Positions 15,150 through 24,338 are shown, counted from the first letter of the stretch. The stretch: DNA of 56,521 nucleotides from Bacillota bacterium (GCA_023391635.1 JAEWAQ010000044.1:1-56521); one strand, 5' to 3'. Notes: generated by a model not told the origin, from the letters alone. Numbers and translations: made by a program.

Positions 15150-16445
15150 ATGAAAAAAGGATGGTTGGCAATCGCGGCAATGTTGGTGTTGGGCAGTTTA
15201 TTGGCGGGCTGTGGAACCCAGAATAAACCGGCGGGCAACGATGCCGGGGCCACAGCGACGGCGCCGGCGAACAAGGCCGTTGTCAAAATCTTCACTTCGA
15301 AAATCGAACTGATCGACCAGTTTAACCAAATGAAAGAGGATTACGAAAAGGAACATCCGGGCATTACGCTCCAGATCAATTCTACTATGGGCGGAGACGA
15401 CTATGATACGCAACTGAAAGCCAAATTCGCTTCCAATGAAATGCCGGATATTTTCAACAACGTAGGCGATGCGCAAAAGGATGTCTGGCTGGAGCACCTG
15501 GAAGACTTATCCGATCAGCCGTGGATTCAGGACGAGTTGGACATTGCCAAGGACCCGATGACGAAGGACGGCAAAGTATATGGCATGCCGCTCAATCTTG
15601 AAGGCATCGCCATGGTGTACAACAAAGAGCTTTTTGAAAAAGCGGGCATTGCCGAGCTGCCTACAACCTTCTCCGCGTTGAAAGCGGCGGTCGAGAAGCT
15701 GCAAGCCGCTGGTATCCAACCCTTCGTTACGGACTACAACAGCTGGTTTCCTCTGGGCTATCGGATGATCAACAACCCGTTCTCCAAGCAGGCCGATCCG
15801 AACGCCTTTATCAAAGGCTTGAACGATGGAACGGAGAACATTCCCGATAACGCGCTATTTAAAGACTGGGTCCAGTTGTTTGATTTGGTCATTCAGAACG
15901 GCAGTCCGAATATGCTTACGGTCGATGTGCTGACTGCATCTACCGATCTTGCCAACGGCAAAGGGGCCATGATGTACGCCGGCAACTTCCTGGAACCGAC
16001 GCTGAAGAAAATGGGCACGACAGCCACGTTCGGGCTTATGCCCGTTCCGATTAACGAAGATGCCGCCTTGAACGACAACATCGTCTTGAATGTGCCTACG
16101 AACTGGGTGATATACAAGGAATCCCCCGTGAAGAAAGAAGCGAAGGAGTTCCTGAACTGGCTCGTAACCAGCGACACAGGTCGTCACTATCTGACTGACG
16201 TATTCGAATTCATCCCTGCATTCAAATCGATCAAGAACGATACAAGCAAAATGGGAACGCTGAGCCAGGACGTTGTGAAATATGTCGAACAAGAGAAAGT
16301 ATTAGGAAAGCACTATACCAAGTTTCCCCCCGGAACTGCGCAAGAATTCGGCGCAACGATGCAAAAATACGTGGCCGATAAAATAGACGCCGCGCAGATG
16401 CTGGCCGAATTGCAGGCTACGTGGGAGAGCAAAAAAACAAAATAA
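15150..16445 (+). CDS. Extracellular sugar-binding lipoprotein (SBP family 1)
   Basis: The 431 residues begin with a lipoprotein signal peptide and lipobox LLAGC (lipid-modified cysteine at 21), followed by an Asn/Ala/Thr-rich linker. The mature domain is a two-lobed family 1 solute-binding protein, with KAKFASNEMPDIF and GIAMVYNKELFEKAGI as recognisable landmarks. GGGAGG precedes the ATG. It captures the substrate for the two permeases encoded upstream. Substrate identity is not readable; the enzymes downstream suggest a cyclitol, uronate or oxidised sugar. Confidence 0.93.
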   Translation: MKKGWLAIAAMLVLGSLLAGCGTQNKPAGNDAGATATAPANKAVVKIFTSKIELIDQFNQMKEDYEKEHPGITLQINSTMGGDDYDTQLKAKFASNEMPDIFNNVGDAQKDVWLEHLEDLSDQPWIQDELDIAKDPMTKDGKVYGMPLNLEGIAMVYNKELFEKAGIAELPTTFSALKAAVEKLQAAGIQPFVTDYNSWFPLGYRMINNPFSKQADPNAFIKGLNDGTENIPDNALFKDWVQLFDLVIQNGSPNMLTVDVLTASTDLANGKGAMMYAGNFLEPTLKKMGTTATFGLMPVPINEDAALNDNIVLNVPTNWVIYKESPVKKEAKEFLNWLVTSDTGRHYLTDVFEFIPAFKSIKNDTSKMGTLSQDVVKYVEQEKVLGKHYTKFPPGTAQEFGATMQKYVADKIDAAQMLAELQATWESKKTK

Positions 16446-16462
16446 CCAAGGATGGGCTGCCG

Positions 16463-17275
16463 ATGAGATGGGAGAATTTAACCTACAAACAATTCGAAGA
16501 CGCCGTTGTCGCAACCGATCGCGTATGTGTCGTTCCATTCGGTATTCTCGAAAAGCATGGCGATCATCTGCCGCTCGGCACCGATATGATGATTGCTAGC
16601 GCAGTAGCGGAAAAGGCGGCGGCGATTGAGCCCGTCGTCCTCTTCCCCGACTATCTGCTCGGCCAGAACTCCGGAGTGAAGCATTGGCCGGGCAGCGTAG
16701 CCTTCAGCGGAGAGACGCAGTTGCGGATGCTGAAGGAGATTTGCCAGGAAATCCGCCGCAACGGCTTCAACAAAATCATCATTCTGAACGGCCACGGCGG
16801 CAATAATGAGTTGCTTAGCTTTTTTCTACGGACAACGTTGGACGAGAAGAAAGATTATATGGTGTACGGATACTGGATATTGAATGTGAATGCCGAGCAG
16901 CAACAACGCCTGAATGGGCAATGTGAAGCGCCCGACCGGGATGGCCACGCGGGTCATACGGAAACTGCAGCGATTATGCATCTGCTTCCCAATCTCGTCC
17001 ATATGGATCGCGTGACGCCTGGAGAATGGGAGCCGAAAGGGAGAGGGCGTTGGCTTCGCGAGCATGGCCTATCCTCCGGGATCCACTGGTACTCGGAATT
17101 TCCCAATCAAATATCTGGAGACCCGCTTCGTGCCACTGCCGAGTATGGCAAATCAGTGATCGATATCCTGGTCGATAATTTCGTGAAGGCGATCAGGAAA
17201 GTCAAAGCGGATGATACGCTGCTGCAGCTGCAAGCGGAATTTTTTGACCGGTGCGATAGAGTGGAGAACATTTAA
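16463..17275 (+). CDS. Creatininase-superfamily metal-dependent hydrolase
   Basis: The 270-residue protein has the metal-binding pattern of creatininase: E30, H32 and D41 in LEKHGDHLPLGTD, H111 in NGHGGNN, and a distal glutamate in HAGHTETA. Superfamily members hydrolyse cyclic amides (creatinine, formamides), and an IolN-type branch is reported to cleave diketo-inositols. In this sugar cassette the second activity is the more natural reading, but it is an inference. The start at 16463 follows AAGGATGGG; an earlier in-frame ATG at 16421 would lie within the binding-protein gene. Confidence 0.82.
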   Translation: MRWENLTYKQFEDAVVATDRVCVVPFGILEKHGDHLPLGTDMMIASAVAEKAAAIEPVVLFPDYLLGQNSGVKHWPGSVAFSGETQLRMLKEICQEIRRNGFNKIIILNGHGGNNELLSFFLRTTLDEKKDYMVYGYWILNVNAEQQQRLNGQCEAPDRDGHAGHTETAAIMHLLPNLVHMDRVTPGEWEPKGRGRWLREHGLSSGIHWYSEFPNQISGDPLRATAEYGKSVIDILVDNFVKAIRKVKADDTLLQLQAEFFDRCDRVENI

Positions 17276-17301
17276 CGAGAATAGTAGAAGAAGGTGCTAC
17301 T

Positions 17302-18432
17302 GTGGACGATATTCGAATTGGCGTTGTCGGTCTGGGGTACATGGGCGGTTTGCATGCCAAATATTTAGCGCAAAACGAAGTAAAAGGAGCCCGATTGGCC
17401 GCTGTCTGCGACGCGCAAATTGCAACTCTTGCGATCGCGAATGAGCTAGACAGCCAGATTGCCCGCTTTGATGATTTCGAAAAAATGGTCGATTCCGGCC
17501 TGATCGATGCGGTGTTTATTTGCACGCCTCATTATTTCCACCCCGAGCAAGCGATATTTGCCTTTGAACAAGGCTTGCATGTCATGGTAGAGAAGCCTGC
17601 CGGCGTATACACGAAGCAAGTCAAAGAGATGAACGAAGCGGCAAGGAAGTCCGGGACCGTATTCAGCATGATGTACAACCAGCGTACGCTTCCCGTGTAC
17701 AACAAGCTGAAGGATCTGATAGACAGCGGCGAGCTCGGGGAGATTCGGCGCACCAACTGGATTATTACCGATTGGTATCGCTCGCAAAGCTATTACGACT
17801 CGGGCACCTGGCGCGCCACATGGGCGGGAGAAGGCGGAGGTCTGTTGATCAATCAGAATCCGCATCAGCTGGATTTGTGGCAATGGACGATCGGGATGAT
17901 GCCGAAGCGAATTCGGGCATTCTGCCACTTCGGCAAGCGTCGCCATATCGAGGTCGAGGATGATGTTACGGCCTACGTCGAGTATGACAACGGAGCAACG
18001 GGTGTTTTCGTAACCTCGTGCAGCGATGCGCCTGGAACCAATCGTTTTGAAGTGACAGGGAGCCGCGGAAAGATCGTAATTGAAGAGAATAACATGGCCT
18101 TCTGGCGACTAAGGGTTCCGGAAGAACAGTTCAATCAGAATTTCAAAGGGAAGTTCGGTCAGCCGGAACACTGGAAAGTTAACCTTCCAGTTGATTGCTC
18201 ATTGGAGTTTAACATCGAGCAGCACAAAACAATCACTCAAAACTGGGTGAATGCGATTGTGAAGGGAGATGAGTTGATCGCTCCGGGCGAGGAAGGCATC
18301 CGTGGACTTACGATTTCCAATGCGATGCTGCTCTCCACCTGGATCGACGACTGGGTCGATCTGCCGATCGACGAGGAGCTGTTCTACAGCAAGCTGCAGG
18401 AGAAAATTCATGCTTCCGAACACCGGGCTTGA
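17302..18432 (+). CDS. Gfo/Idh/MocA-family oxidoreductase
   Basis: This is an NAD(P)-dependent sugar or inositol dehydrogenase of 376 residues. It has the Rossmann motif GVVGLGYMGGLH at 7-18, the EKPAG substrate/cofactor motif, and a C-terminal alpha/beta domain with GGGLLINQNPHQLDLWQW, where the histidine is the usual catalytic-site residue. It starts with GTG after AGAAGGTG. Its position between a hydrolase and a TIM-barrel isomerase fits oxidation of a polyol or sugar ring as an early catabolic step. Confidence 0.88.
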   Translation: MDDIRIGVVGLGYMGGLHAKYLAQNEVKGARLAAVCDAQIATLAIANELDSQIARFDDFEKMVDSGLIDAVFICTPHYFHPEQAIFAFEQGLHVMVEKPAGVYTKQVKEMNEAARKSGTVFSMMYNQRTLPVYNKLKDLIDSGELGEIRRTNWIITDWYRSQSYYDSGTWRATWAGEGGGLLINQNPHQLDLWQWTIGMMPKRIRAFCHFGKRRHIEVEDDVTAYVEYDNGATGVFVTSCSDAPGTNRFEVTGSRGKIVIEENNMAFWRLRVPEEQFNQNFKGKFGQPEHWKVNLPVDCSLEFNIEQHKTITQNWVNAIVKGDELIAPGEEGIRGLTISNAMLLSTWIDDWVDLPIDEELFYSKLQEKIHASEHRA

Positions 18433-18467
18433 TAACGCGAATTGATGATACGAGGAGAATGAAATAA

Positions 18468-19316
18468 ATGAAACTATCTATTTTTACCGTGTCCACGCCT
18501 GGTCTTCAGCCGGAGGAATTGACACGACTGGCGAAGGAAGCGGGCGTGGAGGGCATTGAATGGCGCTACAAGAATATACCGGATGATGCCGTTCATGAAG
18601 AACCTTCCTTTTGGCGAAACAATCTGTGCTCCATTCCCGAGCAGGGCGGAGAAGAAGTGTGGAAACGTTTCAAGGATGCCACGGGTAGCCATGGGCTTAC
18701 GACATTAAGCGTGACGCCCTACTTGACGGCAGGAGATTTGGAAAGTACCGAACAAGTGCTGAAAGCGGCTCACTATTTGCAAGCGAAGTTTATTCGCTTA
18801 GGGGTATTCTGGTACGACGGCAGTCAGAACTTCAGAGAACTCTTTGACCGGCAGGTCCAGTATCTGGAGGCAGCTCAGCAATTGTGCAAGGCGTACGGTG
18901 TCAAAGGGCTTGTGGAAACCCACCACAAAACGATTGCGGCCTCGGCCAGCGGCGCCTATCGACTGATTGAACGGACGGACCCCGATTGGATCGGTGTTCT
19001 GTACGATCCGGGCAACATGGTGCACGAGGGTTATGAGCATTACAAAATGGGGTTGGAGATGCTTGGGCCTTATCTCGCGCACGTTCATGTGAAGAACGCG
19101 GTCTGGCACGCACCCGATCAGAGCGAAAGCGGACAATGGGAAGCGCAGTGGGGTCCGCTTCCGGACGGCGTTGTGCCTTGGGAACGCGTCATCGCCGATC
19201 TAAAAGCGGTTGGCTACGACGGCTATTTGGGGCTGGAGGACTTTTATATGAGCCGAACGCAAGGCCCGAAGGAAATGCTGCAATCGTTTGTTCAATTTAC
19301 AGGATCCATGGTGTGA
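18468..19316 (+). CDS. Sugar phosphate isomerase/epimerase (AP endonuclease 2 TIM barrel)
   Basis: The 282-residue protein belongs to the xylose-isomerase-like TIM-barrel family that includes IolE, IolI and hydroxypyruvate isomerase. Landmarks are VEGIEWRYKN, LVETHHKT (metal-site Glu and His), YDPGNMVHEGY and LGLEDFYM near the C-terminus. GAGGAG precedes the ATG. The family assignment is clear but the reaction is not; in inositol-type pathways such enzymes act as dehydratase or isomerase on keto-inositols. Its stop overlaps the GTG of the next gene. Confidence 0.85.
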   Translation: MKLSIFTVSTPGLQPEELTRLAKEAGVEGIEWRYKNIPDDAVHEEPSFWRNNLCSIPEQGGEEVWKRFKDATGSHGLTTLSVTPYLTAGDLESTEQVLKAAHYLQAKFIRLGVFWYDGSQNFRELFDRQVQYLEAAQQLCKAYGVKGLVETHHKTIAASASGAYRLIERTDPDWIGVLYDPGNMVHEGYEHYKMGLEMLGPYLAHVHVKNAVWHAPDQSESGQWEAQWGPLPDGVVPWERVIADLKAVGYDGYLGLEDFYMSRTQGPKEMLQSFVQFTGSMV

Positions 19317-20254
19317 GCAGGGTAGCTTCTAATCCCGTATGGCTGGTACTCTTGGGTGCTTGCAGCTTTGGCCTTCTGTCCACGATGGTGAAGCTTGCAC
19401 AACAAGACGGTTTTTTGACCTCCGATATTACAAGCTCGCAATTCATCATTGGCGCATTGATCTCGTGGGTTGTCGTATGGGGCAAGCGTACGATAGACAA
19501 GAAGAAAGGGAAATTGCTGCCGTCGGTTTCTTTGTCGCAAGCGTTATCCTTAATGGCTGTCGGAACGTTCACCGGGCTAACGGGATTACTGTGCAATTAT
19601 TCGTTGACCTACTTGAACGCATCCCTAGCCATTATGCTGTTGTTTCAGTTTACCTGGATAGGCGTCGTGCTGGATGCCGTTATCACGAAGAAGCTTCCCG
19701 GTAAAGTTCAGCTGGTGGCCGTCATGCTGCTGTTCGCCGGTACGGCCCTGTCCACCGGGGTGCTGCAGGGCGGCCAGACGGCCGCATCGTGGCCGTTCAT
19801 CGGCGTCATGCTCGGACTGGCGTCCGCCGTGACATTCACCTTGTTCCTCTTCGGCAGCGGGAGAGCCGCGGCGCAGGCCGACCCCTTCGTCCGCAGCGCC
19901 TATATGATGACAGGCGCTGCCGTCGTGCTGGCATTCATTCATCCGCCGGTATTCGTCATGAACGGCTCGCTGGAAGCCGGGTTATGGAAGTGGGGGCTTA
20001 TGCTTGCCGTGTTCGGAGGCGCTCTGCCCACCCTCCTGCTTGCGATCGGCGTGCCGCGGCTCAGCGCCGGATTCGCATCCATCTTGAGCGCCGCGCAACT
20101 GCCCGCCGTTATATTGGTCTCCAGCCTTGTGTTGAAGGAAACATTCCACCTGCTGCAATGGCTGGGCGTCACGATTGTGCTGCTGGGCATCGCCTGGCCT
20201 GAAATCATCCGTAAGATAAGGGCAGGAAAACAAGAGAAAAGTACATCAGGGTAA
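19313..20254 (+). CDS. EamA-family (DMT) transporter
   Basis: The 313-residue membrane protein has ten predicted hydrophobic segments in two EamA repeats, beginning PVWLVLLGACSFGLLSTMVK. The most likely start is the GTG at 19313, which overlaps the isomerase stop (GTGTGA); the Shine-Dalgarno sequence is weak. Members export or import metabolites, often amino acids or sugars. As the last gene of the cassette it may export an intermediate or by-product. A longer upstream frame lies over the isomerase gene and is not supported. Confidence 0.82.
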   Translation: MSRVASNPVWLVLLGACSFGLLSTMVKLAQQDGFLTSDITSSQFIIGALISWVVVWGKRTIDKKKGKLLPSVSLSQALSLMAVGTFTGLTGLLCNYSLTYLNASLAIMLLFQFTWIGVVLDAVITKKLPGKVQLVAVMLLFAGTALSTGVLQGGQTAASWPFIGVMLGLASAVTFTLFLFGSGRAAAQADPFVRSAYMMTGAAVVLAFIHPPVFVMNGSLEAGLWKWGLMLAVFGGALPTLLLAIGVPRLSAGFASILSAAQLPAVILVSSLVLKETFHLLQWLGVTIVLLGIAWPEIIRKIRAGKQEKSTSG

Positions 20255-20290
20255 AACAAGAATGAGCTCTTTATAATGCGCTATGGTATA

Positions 20291-20330
20291 CGAAAAAGAA
20301 GAGGGTAACCCCCCTTCTTTTTCGTTTTTT
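20291..20330. terminator. Bidirectional terminator between EamA gene and trxB
   Basis: CGAAAAAGAAG (20291-20301) pairs with CTTCTTTTTCG (20314-20324), with an inner GGG/CCC pairing, followed by TTTTTT on the plus strand. A-rich flanks allow use from both sides. Confidence 0.9.
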
Positions 20331-20347
20331 CTTCATTTAATTCTGGA

Positions 20348-21298
20348 TCAGGACAGCACGCCCGACCAGTCGTGAGCTGCCGACCCTTCCAGGTACTTCT
20401 CGCAATCGAGCGCCGCCATACAGCCGCTGCCCGCTGCGGTGATCGCCTGGCGATACTTGCTGTCCTGCACGTCGCCGCAGGCGAAGATGCCGGGGATGTT
20501 CGTCTCGGACGTGCCGGGCTTCACCTTGATGTAGCCGATCTCGTCCGTCTCGATCTGGCCGCCGAGGAACTTCGTGTTCGGCGTGTGGCCGATGGCGACG
20601 AACAAGCCTTGCGTCTCGATCACTTCTTCTTCGCCAGTCTCGTTGTTGCGCACCTTGAGGCCCGTTACGCCCATTCCCGTAGCCTCCACTTCCAGCGGCG
20701 TACGGTTCAATTGCCACGTGATCTTCGGGTTCTCCCGCGCGCGATCCTGCATGATCTTGGACGCCCGCAACTCGGCGCGCCGATGCACCAACACGACTTC
20801 CGACGCGAACTTCGTCAGGAAGTTCGCCTCCTCCATCGCGGAATCGCCGCCGCCGACGACGATGATCTTCTTGCCGCGGAAGAAGAAGCCGTCGCACGTC
20901 GCGCAAGTGCTCACGCCGCGGCCGACGTTGTCGCGCTCGTTAGGAATGCCCAGGTACTTGGCCGACGCGCCCGTGGAAATAATGAGCGATTCGGCTTGCA
21001 GTTTCTCGCCGCCTTCTATTTCCAAGGTGAACGGGCGTTTCGACGTATCGACGGAATTAACCCAGCCCGTGCGGAATTCCGCGCCGAAGCGCTCGGCTTG
21101 CTTGCGCATATTGTCCATCAACTCAGGTCCCATGATGCCTTCCGGAAACCCGGGGAAATTCTCGACTTCAGTCGTCGTCGTCAGTTGGCCGCCCGGTTCC
21201 GGTCCTTCGATGACGAGCGGATTCATATTCGCCCGCGCCAGGTAGATCGCAGCCGTCAGGCCGGCAGGGCCTGTGCCGATAATAATGGATTTGTACAT
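20348..21298 (-). CDS. trxB: Thioredoxin-disulfide reductase
   Basis: This NADPH- and FAD-dependent flavoenzyme reduces thioredoxin in the cytoplasm. The 316 residues start at MYKSIIIGTG after GGAGG. The FAD motif GTGPAG is at 8-13, the redox-active CATC at 132-135, the NADPH-binding GGGDSAMEEA follows, and the second FAD motif near the C-terminus is GIFACGDVQD. The gene follows the TPR protein gene at 21.35 kb and is probably cotranscribed with it. Confidence 0.97.
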   Translation of the reverse strand: MYKSIIIGTGPAGLTAAIYLARANMNPLVIEGPEPGGQLTTTTEVENFPGFPEGIMGPELMDNMRKQAERFGAEFRTGWVNSVDTSKRPFTLEIEGGEKLQAESLIISTGASAKYLGIPNERDNVGRGVSTCATCDGFFFRGKKIIVVGGGDSAMEEANFLTKFASEVVLVHRRAELRASKIMQDRARENPKITWQLNRTPLEVEATGMGVTGLKVRNNETGEEEVIETQGLFVAIGHTPNTKFLGGQIETDEIGYIKVKPGTSETNIPGIFACGDVQDSKYRQAITAAGSGCMAALDCEKYLEGSAAHDWSGVLS

Positions 21299-21349
21299 GG
21301 TTTCTGCCTCCATCTCTCTATAAAATCTCTATTGTCTATTGACGTTGAA

Positions 21350-23083
21350 CTATTGAAACACCGGCGTCGTCAAGTCCAGCTTCTCGCGGATGCCGCATGC
21401 CTCGTCGATCCGGTTGGCGTAGCGGCTGATGCTCGCCTGAGACGCGCCGTAACGGCTAACCAGATCGGCATAAGTGATCGACTTGCGGTGCATCTTCGCG
21501 GTCCAATATTCGAGCGCCGCGGCCCAGCCGGACGAGCGGTGCAGCTTCGGCACTTCCGGATATACCCGGGACAAGTAGTCGACCCACAGCGTCATCATAT
21601 CGTGCTGCTGGACGACGTCGTAGCGGCCGGACATCTGGCCGAGCGCTTGCTCGAGCACCGCCTGCCAGGCGCTGTCCCAGATCGGCAGCTTCCCCGACTT
21701 GCGCCGCGCTTCCAGCGTAACGACGCGTCCGTTGAACGTCACTTCCAGCGTGTCCTGCACTCCGATCGATCGCAAGACGAGCACGGCTACCCGTTTCAGC
21801 TCGTCCTCTTCTTCCGGATCGATCAGGAACGCCTTGAGCGACTCGATGACTTCATCGTCGGCCACAAGGCCGAGCGCTTGAATGACTTGCACCTTCGTGC
21901 GCCTGTCGCCATGCCGAAGCGCCCAGAAGAACGAGGAGCGGATGAGCGGGTCGCGCCTCAGCGCTTCGGAGATGAGACCCGGCGTCGCTTCCCAGCGCCG
22001 AAATTGCTCTTCGAACGGCAGATGGTAATGATAGTGGGACGGCGGCTTCTCTTCGCCGGATCTGATCTTATCCAGCTTCCGCAAGTAATACGCGGGCACT
22101 TCCGACTCGGGGTCGAGCCGCCCGGCTTGCTGCCAATAGCGCTCGGCGCGATCCAACAGGCCAAGGTTGGCCGCCGCGACGGCTGCGAAATGATGCAGGC
22201 TCGGTTCGCCCGAAAGTTCCGTCTTGAGAAGCCGGCAGAAGTGCCGGTACGCCTCGCGGTGCTCCCCGACGATGCCAAGCGTCGTCGCCAGCTTGAACAC
22301 ATGCTCGGGATGGAACGGCACCGTCTTGCGGAGCTTCTCCATCAGCGAGCGGAGCTCGCTGTCGCGGTTCGCGTGCTGGTAGAAGATCGCCAGGTTGCAC
22401 AACGCGTGCAGGTTGCCCGGCTCCGCGTCCAGCACCTCGGTAATTGTCTGGACCGATTTGTCGAACAGCCCCATGTAATAGTATGCCAACCCCAGGTTGT
22501 TCCGGGCGGCCAGAAAGCCGGGCTCGCGCGCAATAATTTCTTCCAGCATCTTGACGGCTTCGGCGAATCGTCCCGCTTCCAGCAGTTCCCGCGCCTTGTC
22601 GTGGGCGAACATGTTCTCCTTCGACTTGATCGTGGAAATCTTCGTCGGACGATTCAGTTCGTAGCCAAGCAAATCCAGCAGTTCGTCCGCTTCTTCCAGG
22701 AACTGGCCTTCCGTGTCGTTCTCCAGATAACGGACGAGCGCCTCTTCCGCCGCTTCATACAATTCCATGTTGGCGTAATTATTGGCCAGATAGTAGTAAC
22801 ATTCTGTCATAGCCGGGTCGATCTGGTCCAGCACCGAACGCAGAATGTCGTTCGATTCCTCGTAACGGCCCATCTCCGACAAAATTCCCGCCATATTGCA
22901 ATGGTTGACCGGGTTCTCCGGCTCGTATTCGACAGCTCGACGGAAATACTTCAATGCCTTGTCGTAATGATAACGGTCCAGCGACTGCACCGCGCGTTCG
23001 AAGAAGAATGTGGCGTCCAGGCGCATCGAGATTACTTTGGGACGCCGGTTTTTGTTGTTGGTCGCGCGTTTCCGCTGATTCAT
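21350..23083 (-). CDS. TPR-repeat protein, trxB-linked
   Basis: The 577-residue cytoplasmic protein has at least six tetratricopeptide-like units from about 30 to 350 (for example ALKYFRRAVEYEPENPVNHC and FDKSVQTITEVLDAEPGNL). A helical region with HEAT-like features follows (about 380-480), ending in a segment with an HTH look (ITYADLVSRYGASQASISRYANRI). No signal peptide is present. A likely ATG at 23083 follows GGGGAGGTG; a TTG two codons upstream is the alternative. Function is unknown. Linkage to trxB and the his operon recurs in Paenibacillaceae as far as I recall, and it may be a scaffold or regulatory adaptor. Confidence 0.8.
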   Translation of the reverse strand: MNQRKRATNNKNRRPKVISMRLDATFFFERAVQSLDRYHYDKALKYFRRAVEYEPENPVNHCNMAGILSEMGRYEESNDILRSVLDQIDPAMTECYYYLANNYANMELYEAAEEALVRYLENDTEGQFLEEADELLDLLGYELNRPTKISTIKSKENMFAHDKARELLEAGRFAEAVKMLEEIIAREPGFLAARNNLGLAYYYMGLFDKSVQTITEVLDAEPGNLHALCNLAIFYQHANRDSELRSLMEKLRKTVPFHPEHVFKLATTLGIVGEHREAYRHFCRLLKTELSGEPSLHHFAAVAAANLGLLDRAERYWQQAGRLDPESEVPAYYLRKLDKIRSGEEKPPSHYHYHLPFEEQFRRWEATPGLISEALRRDPLIRSSFFWALRHGDRRTKVQVIQALGLVADDEVIESLKAFLIDPEEEDELKRVAVLVLRSIGVQDTLEVTFNGRVVTLEARRKSGKLPIWDSAWQAVLEQALGQMSGRYDVVQQHDMMTLWVDYLSRVYPEVPKLHRSSGWAAALEYWTAKMHRKSITYADLVSRYGASQASISRYANRIDEACGIREKLDLTTPVFQ

Positions 23084-23236
23084 CGGCAAGGCACCTCCCC
23101 GGTAGTTCTCACGTACAGATTCAATTTATACCTCCGTATCGATCCCTTCTTCACTCTCAAGATTATAACACAGCATGCGCCATCCATAAAACAAAAACGA
23201 GCGTCCCGGGGAGGACAGCAATTTTATTTTATAACT

Positions 23237-23264
23237 ATTATAATCTAATATTTATTTTAAACAA
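23237..23264 (-). promoter_or_regulatory. Candidate promoter of the TPR-trxB operon
   Basis: In an AT-rich segment on the minus strand, TTGTTT (23259-23264) is 16 bp from a perfect TATAAT (23237-23242). The rest of the 300-base gap between the TPR gene and prs holds only this and the prs terminator. Confidence 0.6.
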
Positions 23265-23324
23265 GCGCAAGTCGATGTCATTAGACTTTGTTCGCTTCGA
23301 GGATTAGCCCGATCTGCATCCGTC

Positions 23325-23363
23325 AAAAAAGATCAACCGCCTGATGTGAGAAGGTGGTTGATC
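23325..23363 (-). terminator. Terminator of prs
   Basis: GATCAACC (23331-23338) pairs with GGTTGATC (23356-23363), extended by further CC/GG pairing. On the minus strand it runs into TTTTTT. Confidence 0.9.
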
Positions 23364-23387
23364 CCTGCGATGCAATCTTTATATTTA

Positions 23388-24338
23388 TTACACGCCCTTG
23401 TTCTTGAACAGCGTGCTGATCGAGCCGCCTTCCATGATGATCCGAATCGCCTCCGACAGCATCGGGGCGACGGAGAGCACCCGATATCGCGGAGAGTGAT
23501 CGTCCGGCAGCAGGATGGAATCCGTCACGACGACCTCGCGGATGTTCGGATGGTCCAGCCGCTGCAGCGCATTGCTGGAGAAGAGCGGATGCGTCGCGCA
23601 GACGTAGACATCCTCGGAGCCTCGCTCCTTCAAGCTCTCGACCACGTTCACGATCGTGTTGCCGGTATCGATCATGTCCTCAATGATGATCGGCGTACAG
23701 CCTCTGACTTCGCCGATGACGTGCGTGATGACGGATTCGTTATGCTTCGGGCGCTGCTTGATCATGATTGCGAACGGCGCATTTAGTTGATTCGCCAGCT
23801 TCTCCGCCGTGGAAGCTCGTCCGGCATCCGGCGAGACGACGACAGGATTCGGCAGATCCAGCTTCTTCAGATGATCGCTGATCAGGTCGAGCGCGGTGAG
23901 ATGATCCACCGGAATGTTGAAAAATCCTTGGATCGCCGGAGCATGCAGATCGATCGTGATGACCCGGCACGAGCCCACCGTCGTAAGTACGTCGGCAACC
24001 ATCTTCGCGGAGATCGGTTCCCGCGGCGCCGCCTTGCGCTCCTGCCTGGCATACCCGTAATAGGGAAGAACTACGCTGATCGTACGGGCGGAAGCGCGCT
24101 TGGCCGCATCGATCATGACGAGGAGCTCGACGAAGTAATCGTTGATCGGATGCGATAAGGACTGGATAAGGAAGACGTCGCAGTTGCGGATCGTTTCCTC
24201 ATAATGCACGTACACTTCGCCGCTCTTGAACCGGGAAAGCTTGATTTTACCGAGCGGTTGTCCCAATCTTTCGGCAATTTTCCGGGCGAGCGGCTCGTTG
24301 GAAGACCCGGAAAAAATGCGCAGTTTGCTGCTGTACAT
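23388..24338 (-). CDS. prs: Ribose-phosphate pyrophosphokinase
   Basis: It makes PRPP from ribose-5-phosphate and ATP, supplying histidine, nucleotide and NAD synthesis. The 316 residues start at MYSSKL after GGAGGG. Landmarks are the catalytic flexible loop RQERKAAPREPISAK, the divalent-metal site TIDLHAPAIQGFF, the ribose-phosphate region SPDAGR and the PRPP loop EDMIDTGNTI. Several positions differ from the B. subtilis enzyme (Arg where a Gly is usual after PDAG), which suggests a divergent or second copy. The his operon directly upstream consumes PRPP at HisG, which explains the neighbourhood. Confidence 0.93.
   Translation of the reverse strand: MYSSKLRIFSGSSNEPLARKIAERLGQPLGKIKLSRFKSGEVYVHYEETIRNCDVFLIQSLSHPINDYFVELLVMIDAAKRASARTISVVLPYYGYARQERKAAPREPISAKMVADVLTTVGSCRVITIDLHAPAIQGFFNIPVDHLTALDLISDHLKKLDLPNPVVVSPDAGRASTAEKLANQLNAPFAIMIKQRPKHNESVITHVIGEVRGCTPIIIEDMIDTGNTIVNVVESLKERGSEDVYVCATHPLFSSNALQRLDHPNIREVVVTDSILLPDDHSPRYRVLSVAPMLSEAIRIIMEGGSISTLFKNKGV

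Noticed and set aside
20372..23248. 958-residue open frame antisense to trxB and the TPR gene
   Set aside because: Long shadow frame caused by GC-biased codon use of two real genes on the other strand; it spans both genes and their gap and is arginine/histidine-rich without a domain.
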